A stretch of 64,000 nucleotides of DNA from Nautilus pompilius (GCA_018389105.1 JACATO010000598.1:1140707-1204706); one strand, 5' to 3'. Counted from the stretch's first letter, positions 49,059 to 62,271 are shown. Made by a program: numbers and translations. The notes: a model not told the origin generated them from the letters alone.

Positions 49059-50404
49059 AGCTCGCTTGTTTCTTTTCTTCGCCCAAAGGAAAAATAGCCC
49101 AACCTAATAATAATCAGCCACTGTTCCCGGAAAAAAAGATGACTGGAAACGAATGATTTTGTTCACTCACGCCAACAAGTCTGGCTTCTCCTTTGGGTAG
49201 CGCGGGGCGGGGTGAGAGAGTTTTTCGAAACAAATTACGCAGACAATCGGGTTGTCATGGTGATCGAATCAGGCAGAAGCTGTGGACTAATGACAAAAGC
49301 GAAATCACCGATCTTCCTTTATTAATCGCCAACCTGACTCGGGAGATACTTCACCGCGGCGTAAATGAGCCCGCGCGGGAGTGGAGCGATATCGATGACG
49401 AGTGCAAAAGAAGGGATCGCCCAAAGTCGGGTGGGAGTCACCGGAGAACGACTGGCGAACTGTGAAACGTAGACAGGCTGCGGGTTTTTTTGGTTTTTTT
49501 TTTAATCTATCTTAGCTGATGCTTAAGTCGGTAGATGGCGCGAATAACCTGAGTCCGAGGAACACATGATACACGGACATAGAGCCAGACACGATAGACG
49601 GCGCTGCTTCTCGCACCGAACTTAACCAAAAAAATTCTAAACCCTAGAAAAACAGACATGAATTCCATAATGGACAAAAATAGAGCAATACTAAGATATA
49701 GACGATGGATAGGACAACAAAGGTGTTTAGCAGAGGAACCGAGCCGCCGTCCGACCGAGAGCGCCATCTTTCTTCTCTCGGAGTGCGATATGTGAGACTG
49801 TGGCGGCGCAAGGACGTGGACGCGAAGATCGCAGGTACTTTGATTTTAGAAGCAGATTTTTGTCTGTGATCTTTTATACCAGATTCGTGGCAGGATTTTA
49901 AAGTGCATGACTTCTGACTACCCAAAACTAAGAAAACTTTTCCACGGTGCAATATGGATTTATAAAACCATTCTCTAACTGGTCTATATAGAGTTAATGT
50001 TGTTATTCGTTGCATGTTTTTTATTTGTATTTAGTTTGTATTGCATATTTTTACGTATTTAGACCGGTTCTGTTGGATTCAGTATTAAGGAAGAGCTGAA
50101 CAGATGGCGCCGTGAACGTGTTGATGCAACAAATTTTTTTCACACAGAGGCATAAAAGTGAATATTTTTGCTAATTGTCATTAAGTCAAGTATTAAAAGA
50201 TAGAACTGTCTTACACGATACGTCATTTTCCTCTAAAACAATAAAAATACAAATAAATTATTTAAATTTTCAAATTAAATTGAAATTTATTAATAAAGGA
50301 AATCGGTTTCATTCATAACTAGATACCTTTAGTGTCCTTAACTGTGTACTTACCAAACGTGCGGATGACATCAATGTTCTGCAAAATACACTACCAACTA
50401 ATTC
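49059..50404. other. Anonymous sequence, no gene seen
   Basis: A 90-codon open frame at 49193-49465 in CpG-richer sequence has no known motif. Poly-T near 49484-49503. Confidence 0.35.
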
Positions 50405-50871
50405 GTGTACGTCACAGCTGTGCTAGATGGTGAGCTGTATAGCGCTGGATTGTGCGTCACGGTTGTTCCAGAAACTGGGATGTATGACGCTTGGTCGTGC
50501 GTCACGGTTGTGCTAGAAACTGGGATGTTTGACGCTTGGTCGTGCGTCACGGTTGTGCTAGAAACTGGGATGTATGACGCTTGGTCGTGCGTCACGGTTG
50601 CGCTAGAAACTGGGATGTATGACGCTTGGTCGTGCGTCACGGTTGTGCTAGAAACTGGCATGTATGACGCTTGGTCGTGCGTCACGGTTGTGCTAGAAAC
50701 TGGCATGTATGACGCTTGGTCGTGCGTCACGGTTGCGCTAGAAACTGGCATGTATGACGCTTGGTCGTGCGTCACGGTTGTGCTAGAAACTGGGATGTAT
50801 GACGCTTGGTCGTGCGTCACGGTTGTGCTAGAAGTTTGGATGCGTGATGTTCGGTCTCGTGTAGCATTCTA
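50405..50871. repeat. 45-bp tandem repeat, about 9-10 copies, with TGACG half-sites
   Basis: Units of 45 bp read GTCACGGTTGTGCTAGAAAC, then TGGGATGTATGACGCTTGGT, then CGTGC. Copies alternate G and C in TGG(G/C)ATG and T and C in GGTTG(T/C)GC. The first and last copies are diverged. Each unit carries ATGACGC and GCGTCACG, that is, CRE half-sites on both strands. The unit is 15 codons long, so both strands stay open: CVTVVLETGMYDAWS on plus, THDQASYMPVSSTTV on minus. Openness is therefore expected without coding. No start or splice signal supports a protein. Confidence 0.93.
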
Positions 50872-53800
50872 CTAAGTTCGAACTTAAAAAACTTTTTTCT
50901 TTTCAAATCATAATTTATGTAAATTTATCAATGGATATCATCTGCGGAAATTATAGAAATATCAATTATGTCAATAAATCTAGCTTAGTTAAAGAGTTCA
51001 GAAGAAGTAAATGCTGTACCCTGATTTATTACGTACGGAGAGTGTACTATTCAAATGTAGGTAAAAATCCATCTAAACTGTAATAGTAGTTACCTGTAAC
51101 TGTTTCTAACGCTGTACTTTTTAAGTAATGAATATTTTGAATATTTGTCCAGTTATAAATTCGCCATGAAAGAGAACAAACATGATAACAGTTTTTAAAA
51201 ATGGAACAAAATTTATTGATGATTTTATTCTAATGGATGATTTTCCAAAGATTTTAATCGGTTCCTATAGAAGACATAAAGTATGTCTTTAGCTGGTTAA
51301 CCCATGAACTACTTAACCAAGTATTAGCTGGCTGCTGTTTTTTTAAAAAAAGATTATGGCACACGATAAAAGATTTTTAACCACAAAAATTGCATTTCCC
51401 CCCCTAATTATTAAGAAAGATTTTTGCTGGCACCTTCACATTAAGAAATTTATCATTATTCGCTAATTGTTTGGTTTAAACTAACAACTCTTCCATATAT
51501 TCGCCATATTTCAGTGTTTTCTTGAATAGCCATCCAATCCTCTGATTCTGATGATGAAACAAATAGCAAGAACGAAAACCAGGCTAAATATGGGTATTGA
51601 AAACTCTGCGATCTCAGAATTTTTGGCGACTTTGTAGATACAGAAGTGGAGCGACAATTAATTCTCTTCCTTTTTGTAGTTTGACAATCGGAATATTTTA
51701 CCACCTGATTCTGTTCTTGTATAATTCACTCTACAGTCTAAGCCTAGAGCAATCCGAACAGGAAAAAGGTTAGAAACTTTTGAAAATATTCATGGCTGCA
51801 AAGATGAAGAAGAATCGAAGAAAAAAAAGCAACAGAGATCTCTAATCAAAACTGACTTTCTACCATCGTAGAATATTAAGTTTTCAAGTTTACAGACGCT
51901 GTTGCTTTTTCAAGGCGATTACCAATAATTTTAGATTCCCTGACGAGACATCATTTTGAATTAAAGCTCGCTGCCTAAACAAACAAGTTTCCTCTTTTCT
52001 GATTTTGGATAATTAAAGCCTTCGTTGGTTTCTAATCTTCAGCCTTTTTCTTTCATCGCCTCTCTTTCCCTTAAAACAAGTTAAAATTCATTCTCTTGAT
52101 CCAGGTTTATGCTTATCAGTTGGCGTTTGTTTTTTATTTAATAACCACAAAATTTTCTTTTACATCTTTGTCCGCGCTACACCCTGACAAGCTTCGATGT
52201 CTACTCTTCTTCGTGACAGATAGTAGCCCAGTTTTCCAACATTACATAATTTTTTTCTAACGACTGACACCGAGCTCTGCCTCGGTGAAGGGGGTCTCAA
52301 TATAATTGATGCGCATCTCTATTCATATTTGTTTTCACCTTTAATCTTGTTGGTCTAATAATACTCCATTAACCGGAACCATGCCAATAAAGAAACTCAT
52401 ATATCTCGGGTTGAATATTAAGTGTAGCACAGAACATACTTTCTAAGTTTTCTTAAACGTTAGAGTTGAATAGTTCCCAAAGATCTTCCCCTTTCTTTTT
52501 CCAGAAAAAGGATAACCTTCTAATAGCCTAATGACCGATAAACGTTTTGGTGGCGCCCCTATCTTCGGACAATGCATAATTTACTGACGGGCCCGTGTTA
52601 CGTAGATTTTTGATATTTTAGCCGAGATGCTTTTATGATTGCATCGTTTCTATTTTTCCAAATACTATTTCTATTCATTTATCTGCTCGCGAAAACATTT
52701 TCTGAAGAAAGAATGGGAAAGCTTTCCAATCTGATTGAGTCATTTCCTGGTCACACATCGATTCCCGCTAGAAAGGGGCGTCGGACGATGACGTCACCTT
52801 CTGTTGGATGCCTTATTGGCTGATAAAAGAAATATCTCCTTTTTTTGGAAGTAATTTTCTCTTTATCTCCCCCCCCCCCCGCCACCCACTCTTATTTCCT
52901 GGCTATTTAATTCGCTGTGCTTTCCCTAAATACAAGAACCACTTGATTTCTCACTTCAGGCGAATAGAGATAAATGACGCGACGGATCGAGGCCACACCC
53001 AGTCAGCTTGTTCTGACAGCTGTATCCTCGTGAGAGGGCACGTTGTGTCCTCTCCGTACAGACCAGTGAGGATTCCTGCAAAACTATGCGTAACACCCCG
53101 CCACGATCTTCTTTCAGAAAGCAGCATCTCGAAGTAAGTAGCAAATGGGACTGTGGAAAGCCAAGTAGGGTCTCAAATGCGAAGAGTTTGTACCAGGTGA
53201 AACAGGACTTGAGTTAGGAGACTTCATTTATTGAAGCGAGCGGGACGGAGAGAAGATGAGGATTCCAAGCCTGGCGAGAGAAAGTTCCCTATCTTCTTTA
53301 ACAATCGACTTTAGGAAAACAGAGCAACTAAAGGAAAAGACCACTATCTTGGATCTAGATTCGAATTTTTTTCGCGGTATACTTTCTTCCCGCTACTGAG
53401 TTTATTTATCGATTATATTTTGAAAACTGAAACCTAATCGTTGTTCCCTCAATGTGATTGATTATCTACTCAATTATAATGGCGAGTCATTGAATTCACA
53501 TTACACGTGGCGGTGTCTGTTTGACGTGGTTCTACCATAGGAAACAGTAATAAAACAAAGAAAAGGAGAAACTTGAATAAGATTATAATCGATCAAACCC
53601 CGGCGTCTGTCATTAACTACACTGTAATTTAGCGCGGCTTCCTCTTCTGCCTAAAGTGTAAGCGAATCTGTAATTAAAGCTAACATCGGTAAAATACTTT
53701 ATTCACGTTTGACTTCTTGTTAGATGGATTTATATGGCGACGACGGCAGGGAAGAAGGCAAGGGCGATTTACGAGATTGGTAATCAAGAGTAATCGCTTC

Positions 53801-53976
53801 GAAATCAGGGCTTACTCACGTGAGATGCTGGAGGGGGGGAATCTACGTGAGCCGAAGTTAAAGTGAAAATAAAAATCGGACAGGAACGAAAACTGGCTTT
53901 CATTTCGTTTTTAATGTCAAAAGCTGCCAATAAAAACTCCAATACTTTTCTGGCCCAGCAGGTACATCATCATTGA
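50872..53976. other. Anonymous AT-rich sequence, no gene seen
   Basis: No coding motif. It contains a C-run at 52869-52880 and a CRE at 52789-52796. Confidence 0.35.
52789..52796. promoter_or_regulatory. Isolated CRE palindrome TGACGTCA
   Basis: GATGACGTCACC, a perfect CREB/ATF consensus outside any GA/CT array. Surrounding sequence is unique-looking; no gene start is seen. Confidence 0.3.
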
Positions 53977-54104
53977 TCTCTCTCTCTCTTCTCTCCTCTC
54001 TCTCTCTCTCTCTCAACCTCCCTCCCCATGCACTGACGTAATCTCTCTCTGTATTGACGTCATTTCTCTCCCTGTACTGACGTCATTTCTCTCCCTGTAC
54101 TGAC

Positions 54105-54168
<64 letters not shown>
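53977..54168 (-). repeat. CRE-core satellite array E
   Basis: CT runs on the plus strand surround four cores: CACTGACGTAAT, TATTGACGTCAT and two TACTGACGTCAT (54030-54110). A pure CT run follows to 54168. Three cores contain the intact TGACGTCA. Confidence 0.93.
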
Positions 54169-54170
<2 letters not shown>

Positions 54171-55744
54171 GAGCCATTATATATCGGGAGCTGGTTCTTG
54201 GCAGGGTTAAAGCCATTTGGGAAACTTTTTGCGTTTCTTTTGTTTCAAAGAGGAGACAACTCGTCATGACTCGATCAAGTGAAAGTTAACGTGCGTTCTC
54301 CATAATTTAAAATAGAAAAAGAAAATGAAAATGGTTAGCACGCGTTCTTTAGATGAATAAGAAAATTAATTAAATAAAAGCTATGCTAAGTACGCCAGCT
54401 TGTGAAACCTTTAATTAGCGGCTGACATTTTCTGATCTAAAGAAATAAATAAATTAGAAAAAGGAAAGTAAAAATGAACAAAAGACCCATTTCCTATTAA
54501 AGCGGAGTAGCAATAATTTAGACTGCAGTAGCAAAAAAGAAAAATAAAATGTCGTTTTATGAAGACGTAGAGATAATCGGAAAAATTAATTATTTTCAAT
54601 GTAGCGGCAACTTTTCAAAGATATCGGTTTAATTATTGAAAAAAAGTGCTAATTAACGTGAAGTTATCAAAGGAAAATATAAATGTAACAAAAGACGGTT
54701 TATGTACTGCGGAAAATGAAAAGGGCGCTTTAATTACGGATGCAGGGGGGTGTTTGCTATCTTTTGGAGCTGAAAGCAAATCCGTTTGATATCTGTTATT
54801 ACCTAAAAGAACAAGAGACGGCCATGAGGCTTGAATTCTAGCAAAACCTTATTGAATTTTAGATCTTCATTGTCATTTCCCGAAAAAGATTCTATTGATT
54901 TAATCCGAGAGCCGAGCTGCAGTTGTTACTTATTCGATAGCAAACTGTAATCGAAATTGAAAAAAAAAACACAAACACCAGCCAAAACCTGTAATGTTAT
55001 CTTTGAAAATATCCTCTTCTAACAGCAGATTGGATTTGACAATCTATAAATCGAATAATTAAGATTATACTGGATAGTGCCCTAGAACTAGCCATTAAAC
55101 CGCACTGACGATAATCAGAATTAATTAACCCTAACCTTGCCGTGGTCTGCGGCATGCGGACACGACAGAAGCAGTGGCTAACCCACCGGGCGACTAGGAT
55201 CTAACCAAAGTCAGCTGATTGTAGCGGGACTTGTTCGTCATGGGATGGTTCTCGTAGGATCTGGACTGTGCGGGGTATTTCCCGACCGTCGTTTCGACTG
55301 TTAATCATAAGAATTCCAGTACGAATTTCCTCCGATATTCGGTTTAACTGCACAGACCCCTTAACAGGAGGGATACTAGGCCGTTCTGAACAGTTTCGTT
55401 TCGCTTTTCGTGGATCCCGAGCTTACAAAAAAAAAAAACAAAAAACATATCAACAACAACAACAACAACAACAAAAGCCTTTATACGTATATTTTTTAAA
55501 ATCCATCACTAACTTTCTTTGCAGTCAGATCGCGCTTAAAACTCTATATTTTAGCACTACCTTCTCAAGCGGCCCGCAGCCCTGGATTTTTGCCAAATGC
55601 ACATTTTCATATCAAAATGCTAATAAGAAGGAGCGACCTCTACACCGAAACGCTAAGTTACCTGTTTCCTCTTTACTGATAACTGGATTGGCTTCTGCGG
55701 TTACACGATCACTGACAGTTAGATAATCAGGCAGACAGCTTTCT

Positions 55745-55748
<4 letters not shown>
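54169..55748. other. Anonymous sequence, no gene proven
   Basis: AT-rich with homeodomain-like motifs (54410-54700). An open frame at 55268-55726 (152 codons) contains a CAA-repeat poly-Gln tract of eight residues but no domain; it is probably chance plus microsatellite. Confidence 0.35.
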
Positions 55749-55824
<76 letters not shown>

Positions 55825-56374
55825 ACATCATCATCATCATCTCTTCTCTGTGTGTCTCTCTCTGTAATGACATCATCATCATCTCTCTCTCTGTGTCTCT
55901 CTCTGTAATGACATCATCATCATCTCTCTCTGTGTCTCTCTCTGTAATGACATCATCATCAACTCTCTCTGTGTCTCTTTCTATAATGACATCATCATCA
56001 TCATCAACTCTCTCTCTTTGTGTCTCTCTCTGTAATGGCATCATCATCATCAACTCTCTCTGTCTCTCTGTAATGACATCATCATCATCATCATCATCAT
56101 CATCCTCTCTCTCTCTCTCTCACTCTCTCTCTCTGTAATGACATCATCATCATCATCTCTCTCTCTGTGTTTGTCTCTGTAATAACATCATCATCATCAT
56201 CTCTCTTCTCTCTCTAATGACATCATCATCATCATCATTCTCTCTCTCTCTCTCTGTCTCTCTCTGTAATGACATCATCATCATCATCATCATCATCTCT
56301 CTCTCTCTCCCCCTCACACACACACACACACACACACACCACACACACACACACACAGACACACACACACACAC
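55749..56374 (-). repeat. Array F: CT repeat with TGACATCATC cores, then CA repeat
   Basis: Ten or so units read CTCTCTGTAATGACATCATC with one to seven extra ATC triplets, separated by CT and GT runs. The array ends in a CA repeat (56316-56374). The core TGTAATGACATCAT corresponds to TGTACTGACGTCAT of the other arrays with two changes, one of them CG to CA. The ATC repeat extends directly from the core's own end. Confidence 0.93.
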
Positions 56375-56642
56375 GGTAATGGACTAAATTGATTTTTTTA
56401 GTATGGAAATTGACGCATTTTTATTTAAAATTTAAAGCATTCTGGAAACTAATAACCATATCTGTCCAAAAATTAAGCAATCGTTCCTAATATCTGTTGC
56501 TGCTGAGAAGCTTTTGAGACCTTTCCTTGTCACGAATAAACTGTTGATTGTAAAAGTTGTCAACAGACATTGGTGCAAATTCTGCTGTTAACTAAACTTG
56601 TGCTCGACAGATGGCGCGACGAACGTGTTACTAGCATTCTCT

Positions 56643-56704
<62 letters not shown>

Positions 56705-58231
56705 GCGGATTTAGTCACAATCTTTAGTATTTTTTTATTCTAGGTACAAATTTTAAATCGTGGTATATTTCTAATAATTTTTCTTAAAGTTATATCAAAA
56801 TTTCTTGGCAGCGACTTTCTCGGAGTAAAGGCAGAGGTGACTCGTGCACCGCCATAGATCTAAAAAATAACCCTGATAACGTGAATCGTGTTTAGAATGG
56901 AGGATAACTAGACGTTCTTATGAAACTACCGCCTCTGTACTGTAAGAAAACCGTATAAGAGCCAATAAAGTTTCTAAACATCCATAACGAATAGAATAGA
57001 AAAAAGTTGTCCGCTCATTTTTAGCTACTTCTAAGAAATATTAATTAATTTTTAAAATATCACTGCCATATAAAGCCTAGTTTTAGACTATATAAGCGTT
57101 ACCATAGCAATTTATAAAATCGCATCAGGAACCAAAACGGTTACTCCTAAGTACGCAACCAATAAACATAAAAAAAAACAGCTTTGATTATCTACTATAC
57201 TAAAATAGAGACTGGCACACGTGACGAAAGCATCCCTTACAAAATTTGTCGTAGCATTAGCTGGTTATACTTACAGATTTCTTTATGGAAATCCATGGAT
57301 ATCCTCGCCGATTCCTTTTGGAGAGTTTCTCTTGTGCAACAGTAGAGTCTAAAATCGCACAAATGGCGCGAAGTATATTCATCTTTCGAACACGAATCTT
57401 TTCTCAAGATAGGTTTGTGTTTTTTTTCTACAATAAATGTTTTTAAAGCGAGAATTTTTTCCCGTTGAATAATGTGTGCTAAGTAACAAAATTAATGAAT
57501 ATTTCAGTAAAAAAAACACGAAATATCTGCTTTAGGTATTATTCATTCAGATTTGATTTTCATACGCAAAAGAAAATAATTATATATGTGTGTATGTGCA
57601 CAATGCGTGTTATGTAATGCATTTCCGTTATCCTTTCTCTTAAATGGAACATTGTGGAAAGTTTACCTTAAAGATGCCACGACACGAAGTTGCTAAGACG
57701 ATTATTGAGAACTTCAGTAATGTTTTCGGTGAAGCGCTGGGTTGATATATTAAAAAAAAGAACAACAACAATCTGCAGAGGATTAGAAAAGCGAGCAGCT
57801 TAAGCATCAGTTGAGAAACGACCGTCAGGTTTCTGAGTCTGATTCGGCAATTAACCTCAGAGGAGACATAATGTTCCGAGTTGCCAGATCCTCACGCCTA
57901 GCTGGGTTTCTGCGCAGTCTTGCAGCGATCTGTCATCGCCAGTGCAGTCCAGTAAGTGGCGCGGATTAGCGACTGGGGCGAATTTATTATTCGTAATCTT
58001 GTTTAAACAGGACTGAGCTCACGGCTTCGTGTGCTCGCATGGAACTCACGCCAGTCAATTTGTGATAAAGATTGCGCTGGCAGTCCACGAATAATAAGCA
58101 ATAAATTGAAAGCCATAACTTAGGTCCAGACAGGCGATAAAGAACCGATGGAGAAAATTAGGCGGAAAGGGGAATTTTGCTGCCATTTTGACGCAGTAGA
58201 ATTTAAAAGTACGAATTAAAGCTGCCTCCCC
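56375..58231. other. Anonymous sequence with a short CT array
   Basis: A plain CT repeat lies at 56638-56703. The rest is AT-rich with no recognisable coding or structural feature. Confidence 0.4.
56638..56703 (-). repeat. Short plain CT microsatellite (array G)
   Basis: About 65 bp of CT with one CC interruption and no TGACGTC core. Confidence 0.95.
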
Positions 58232-58787
58232 CCTCTCTCTCTCTCTCACCGTACTGACGTCATATATCTCTCTCTCTCTCTCACCGTACTGACGTCATAT
58301 ATCTCTCTCTAGTACTGACGTCTTTCTCTCTCTCTCTCACCGTACTGACGTCATATATCTCTCTCTAGTACTGACGTCTCTCTCTCTCTCTCACCGTACT
58401 GACGTCATATATCTCTCTCTCTCACCGTACTGACGTCATATATCTCTCTCTAGTACTGACGTCTTTCTCTCTCTCTCACCGTACTGACGTCATATATCTC
58501 TCTCTAGTACTGACGTCTTTCTCTCTCTCTCACCGTACTGACGTCATATATCTCTCTCTAGTACTGACGTCTTTCTCTCTCTCACCGTACTGACGTCATA
58601 TATCTCTCTCTAGTACTGACGTCATATCTCTCTCTCTCTCTCACCGTACTGACGTCATATATCTCTCTCTAGTACTGACGTCATATATATCTCTCTCTCT
58701 CTCACCGTACTGACGTCATATATCTCTCTCTAGTACTGACGTCTTCTCTCTCTCTGTACCGACGTCATCTCTCTCTTCTCTCTCTCT

Positions 58788-58845
<58 letters not shown>

Positions 58846-58863
58846 TGACAGCATCTCTCTCTT
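58232..58863 (-). repeat. CRE-core satellite array H, dimeric unit
   Basis: A two-part unit of about 50-56 bp recurs: CACCGTACTGACGTCATATA, a CT run, AGTACTGACGTCTTT, and a CT run. I count 12 perfect TGACGTCA sites plus at least six TGACGTCT cores. The half with CACCG always keeps the full palindrome while the AGTAC half usually ends in TCTT. The two halves therefore evolve as distinct subunits of one repeat. The right end decays into plain CT and a last CGTACTGACAGCA. Confidence 0.95.
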
Positions 58864-60119
58864 GTTCAACCATTTCTACTTTCAAACGCTCGGAACCAAA
58901 GGAGGAATTCGAAGAGAAAAAAAAGTTTACATTTCAGATATCTATTTTAATTTAGCTGGTAGTATAACACGAATAAACAGATTACCAAATAGATGGCGTT
59001 ACCAAGGAAGTCGTAGGTTTAGATAATCAGAAAATTGTGGGGAGGGGGCGGAAATGCTCCTGTTAATTGTTTTAAAAGTGAGATGCTGTATCTTTTTCAG
59101 TTTGAGTTAAATCCAGCAGCAAGGCGACAGAGCGATGAATTTTTTGGCGTAGTCGGCCACTAGATGCAGAAAGTTTAGCGAGAACGGCCTGATAGGGCGG
59201 AAACTCAACTAGTGGATGGCGGAGGTCCAAGCTCGGCCGACCGAACAATTCCTCTGGACACGGTTTATTCGACGACAAAGTTACTTGACAATAGCCAGTT
59301 GCTCTTCTGATCTCAACCAATTTCTTACATCACTTTCGGTTTTCTGTTGTTTTTTTTTATAGAATAGACGCCGATCGATGATGGGAGTTAAACGATTTGA
59401 CTGGTTCCCCAGGCTGAGCCATTTGCTAGACGTTTTTTTGGAGTTCTAACTCTAATTCTAGACTGTTCTTTCCTAGTAAGAGCTGGTGTCATCTCCACAC
59501 ACAGAGATTCCTAAGAATTACCAGGGGCAATGTCTCCCTTCCACTGTAGAACTGTGAAGAATCAGAGAAATATTATGGTTATTATGGGATAGAAGACACC
59601 GCAGAGCTGAACTGTAAGCAGTCTATTATAGCCACCATGGTGAATTTTATTTCTTGTTATCGGGAGATATAAAATTTTGTATTAATATTATTTGACATAT
59701 TAATCCAACAACAAACAAGCAAGAAGCATCTTCGGACCTGTAGGGCCTGCATGGCGTGGTGTTAGCATGTGTTCGTATTCCGCTTAAGCAGAACTGACCT
59801 AAACTCAAGTTAAACTGTTGGTCGAAAGCCAGATATCAACGACGCCGGTCTAAGAATAATCGCAAACAAATTGGCATTGTCAGAAAAGGCTACACCCGAT
59901 CCTCTTATAGGAGCTAGTGCCGATCTTGGTGTCGACCAAGTCAGACGATCCAGCCATCGTTGAGGAATGTTGGGCTATTTCGAGTGGTTTCTGACGAAAT
60001 GACACCGCGATGAACATTGTACTGGAAAGCTATAGGATCTACATCAGACCTCCTCGAGCCATTGCGATGTCCCGAGCCTACCTCGTTTGGTGACGAATGA
60101 CGCTCAGGCTTACTTAGAT
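58864..60119. other. Anonymous sequence, no gene seen
   Basis: No coding motif. Parts at 59.7-60.1 kb read like old short interspersed repeats, but I cannot define ends. Confidence 0.3.
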
Positions 60120-60310
60120 CACGTATGGCGACCAGTAATCCTGGCGGTCAGTTTGCTAGATTGCCTGAGTTCGGATTATTTTTGGGGCCAGCTTAGTTAT
60201 GGATACCTCAATGGGCCCTTTTCTCATTCTCCTTTACCAACTGATAGCGTGGGTTCCTTTCTACATCTAAAAAACGAAAAGTTCTAGTAGGGATTTCGCT
60301 CGGAAGAACT
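60120..60310 (+). mobile_element. Candidate tRNA-derived SINE, copy 2
   Basis: An A-box-like TGGCGACCAGTAATCCTGG (60126-60144) and a B-box-like GAGTTCGGATTAT (60168-60180) are followed about 100 bp later by the tail AGTTCTAGTAGGGATTTCGC. That tail resembles the 3' end of the candidate at 47345-47530 over about 50 bp. The head and tail occur in the same order and distance in both, which is the argument for a family. Confidence 0.3.
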
Positions 60311-62146
60311 GGATCTCTCCGCAGGACAGGTGGCTCTCCCTATCGGATAACCGCGGCGGCGACACCACGATTTTTCCAACAGAGTTGTTTTCGATGTCGA
60401 AGGGTCCTCCATCGCAGACAACCAGTCCAAGACAGCTGCAACTTACTCCACATGCCCGGCTTGTTTATAGGGGAAGTTGTAACGGATCGCGTGCAAAGAT
60501 CCACTACGCAGACCGAGTGGGAGAAGTGACTTGAGCATGAATTCCCAGGGTCGCTCGACTCCGAAGAAAATGGCTGTAACATTATGTCGTAGATGGACAG
60601 AGCTTACAATCTCGGTTTCCCGTAACGCGAGACTTTACCGAGCTCTCGGGCGGATCCGGATGTAGGGACACCGGACTTCCGGTTCGCCGATTCCTCGTGA
60701 CGTCCACCGCATCTACACTGTACACCGAAAACAGCTTTCTAAAATATCGACGACTCGGTGTATTTCTAATTTGTCTTCATTCTCCCTGAAGAGAGAGCGA
60801 CTAGAGAGGAAACGACGTGGCTACGATGACAGTAACCGAGACCATGTACCTCCAGTTTATGCTGAACGGGAAAAAAATAACACGAATCACTGATAAAAGT
60901 TTGTTATGTTGTCTCCAACCGATCTGCTTTAAAACCTTCCGAGCTGTTCGGCAGTTCTGTAATTCTTCTCGAAATTTTAAATACAAAGTTAAGCGATCAG
61001 AAGGGAGAAAGTTGTAGAATAAAATATTATGCACAGTTCCAGGACTCTGACTGCGTTAGAAGCTAACCTAAAACCTAACACTAACTCTAATTCTAACCTA
61101 AGCTGGACAATAAACCTGCCAATAAGTGTAATCTTATCTCTAAACTAATCTTTCAGTTTAGCGTGAATTCTAATTCTTAACTTTGATCCCCCCAACATTA
61201 ACCCTAGAACTATCCCTATTACTGCGCTCTAATTCTTGCCATTACCTAAAAGATTAACCTGAGACAACCAGGAAGAAATTTGGCAGACGCGAGGTTCAGT
61301 CAGTAAACGTCGTAGTGCGAGATCTCTTAGTCTCTGCCCGCAAAATCTCGTCGTTATCTGCTGTCCCATGCGGTTGAGGTGTGCGAGACTGCGTCCAGCT
61401 ATTCATAAGCATCGACGAAAAGGCAGAGAGGTTCGGTGCCGGTGCTGAAGTCGGGCGTGGCTGCCATGTACGGCCCCGGTCACGAGCGGTTCCTGACGGT
61501 TGGAACCATAGGAAACGGAGTCATCAATTTTCGCTGAGTTCTCTTTTCGACAGACAGTCGTCGGGTAACCAAACCTTCTATAGATTTTGGTTTGTAAAAT
61601 ATAAACAAGAACTAGATAATAAGGATTTTGGTTTCTCCCGCCATCTGTACGTTTAGTTACCTCTCAGCACCAAGCAATGCAACAGATCAGCTGATCAGTT
61701 ACCTGAAGTGCGAACTAGTCCGAAAAAAGCTCCATCACAAATTTAAATAACGATTTCTTCGGTTTACACGCACATTTTTTTTTTTTTTGTAAAATATTTA
61801 GCCACAATAATTTCCCCAAATCAATTAAATGCCGGGCTGAGCGGAACCAAGTCGATCGTTCTTAGAAACCTTTGGACTTTTTGCCAATAAAACCAATTTT
61901 GCAAATCAAACAAGAAAATCAACTTGAAGTAGATGTAAATAATTTTGTATCCACTGTTAGAATATCTTAAGAAGAATCTAATCCATTAGTTTCAAAATTA
62001 GTTGCTACTCGTTGTTTGCAAAGCGCTTATTTATTTAGTTCAAGTACATGATTTTCTATTAATGAAGAAATCAGAACTAGTTAAGGGTTAATAGCCACAT
62101 GTTGGTTGTTTGCTCGGTCAATTCGACTCTGGATTCCCACCATCGA
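60311..62146. other. Anonymous sequence with a CTAAC-rich patch
   Basis: 61060-61215 is rich in CTAACC, CTAAC and CTAATTC words, like a very diverged TTAGGG-type tract or another simple repeat. No gene was recognised. Confidence 0.3.
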
Positions 62147-62219
62147 TTCTCTCTCTCTCTCTGTCTCGTTAATGACATCGTCATCATCATCATTATTCCA
62201 TCGTCTCTCTCTCCTCTCG

Positions 62220-62271
<52 letters not shown>

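Noticed and set aside
55268-55726. 152-codon frame with a poly-Gln tract
   Set aside because: The Gln run is a CAA microsatellite and the rest has no recognisable domain or splice signals.
61060-61215. Interstitial telomere repeat
   Set aside because: CTAACC-like words are present but no run of intact TTAGGG/CCCTAA units occurs; too diverged to call.
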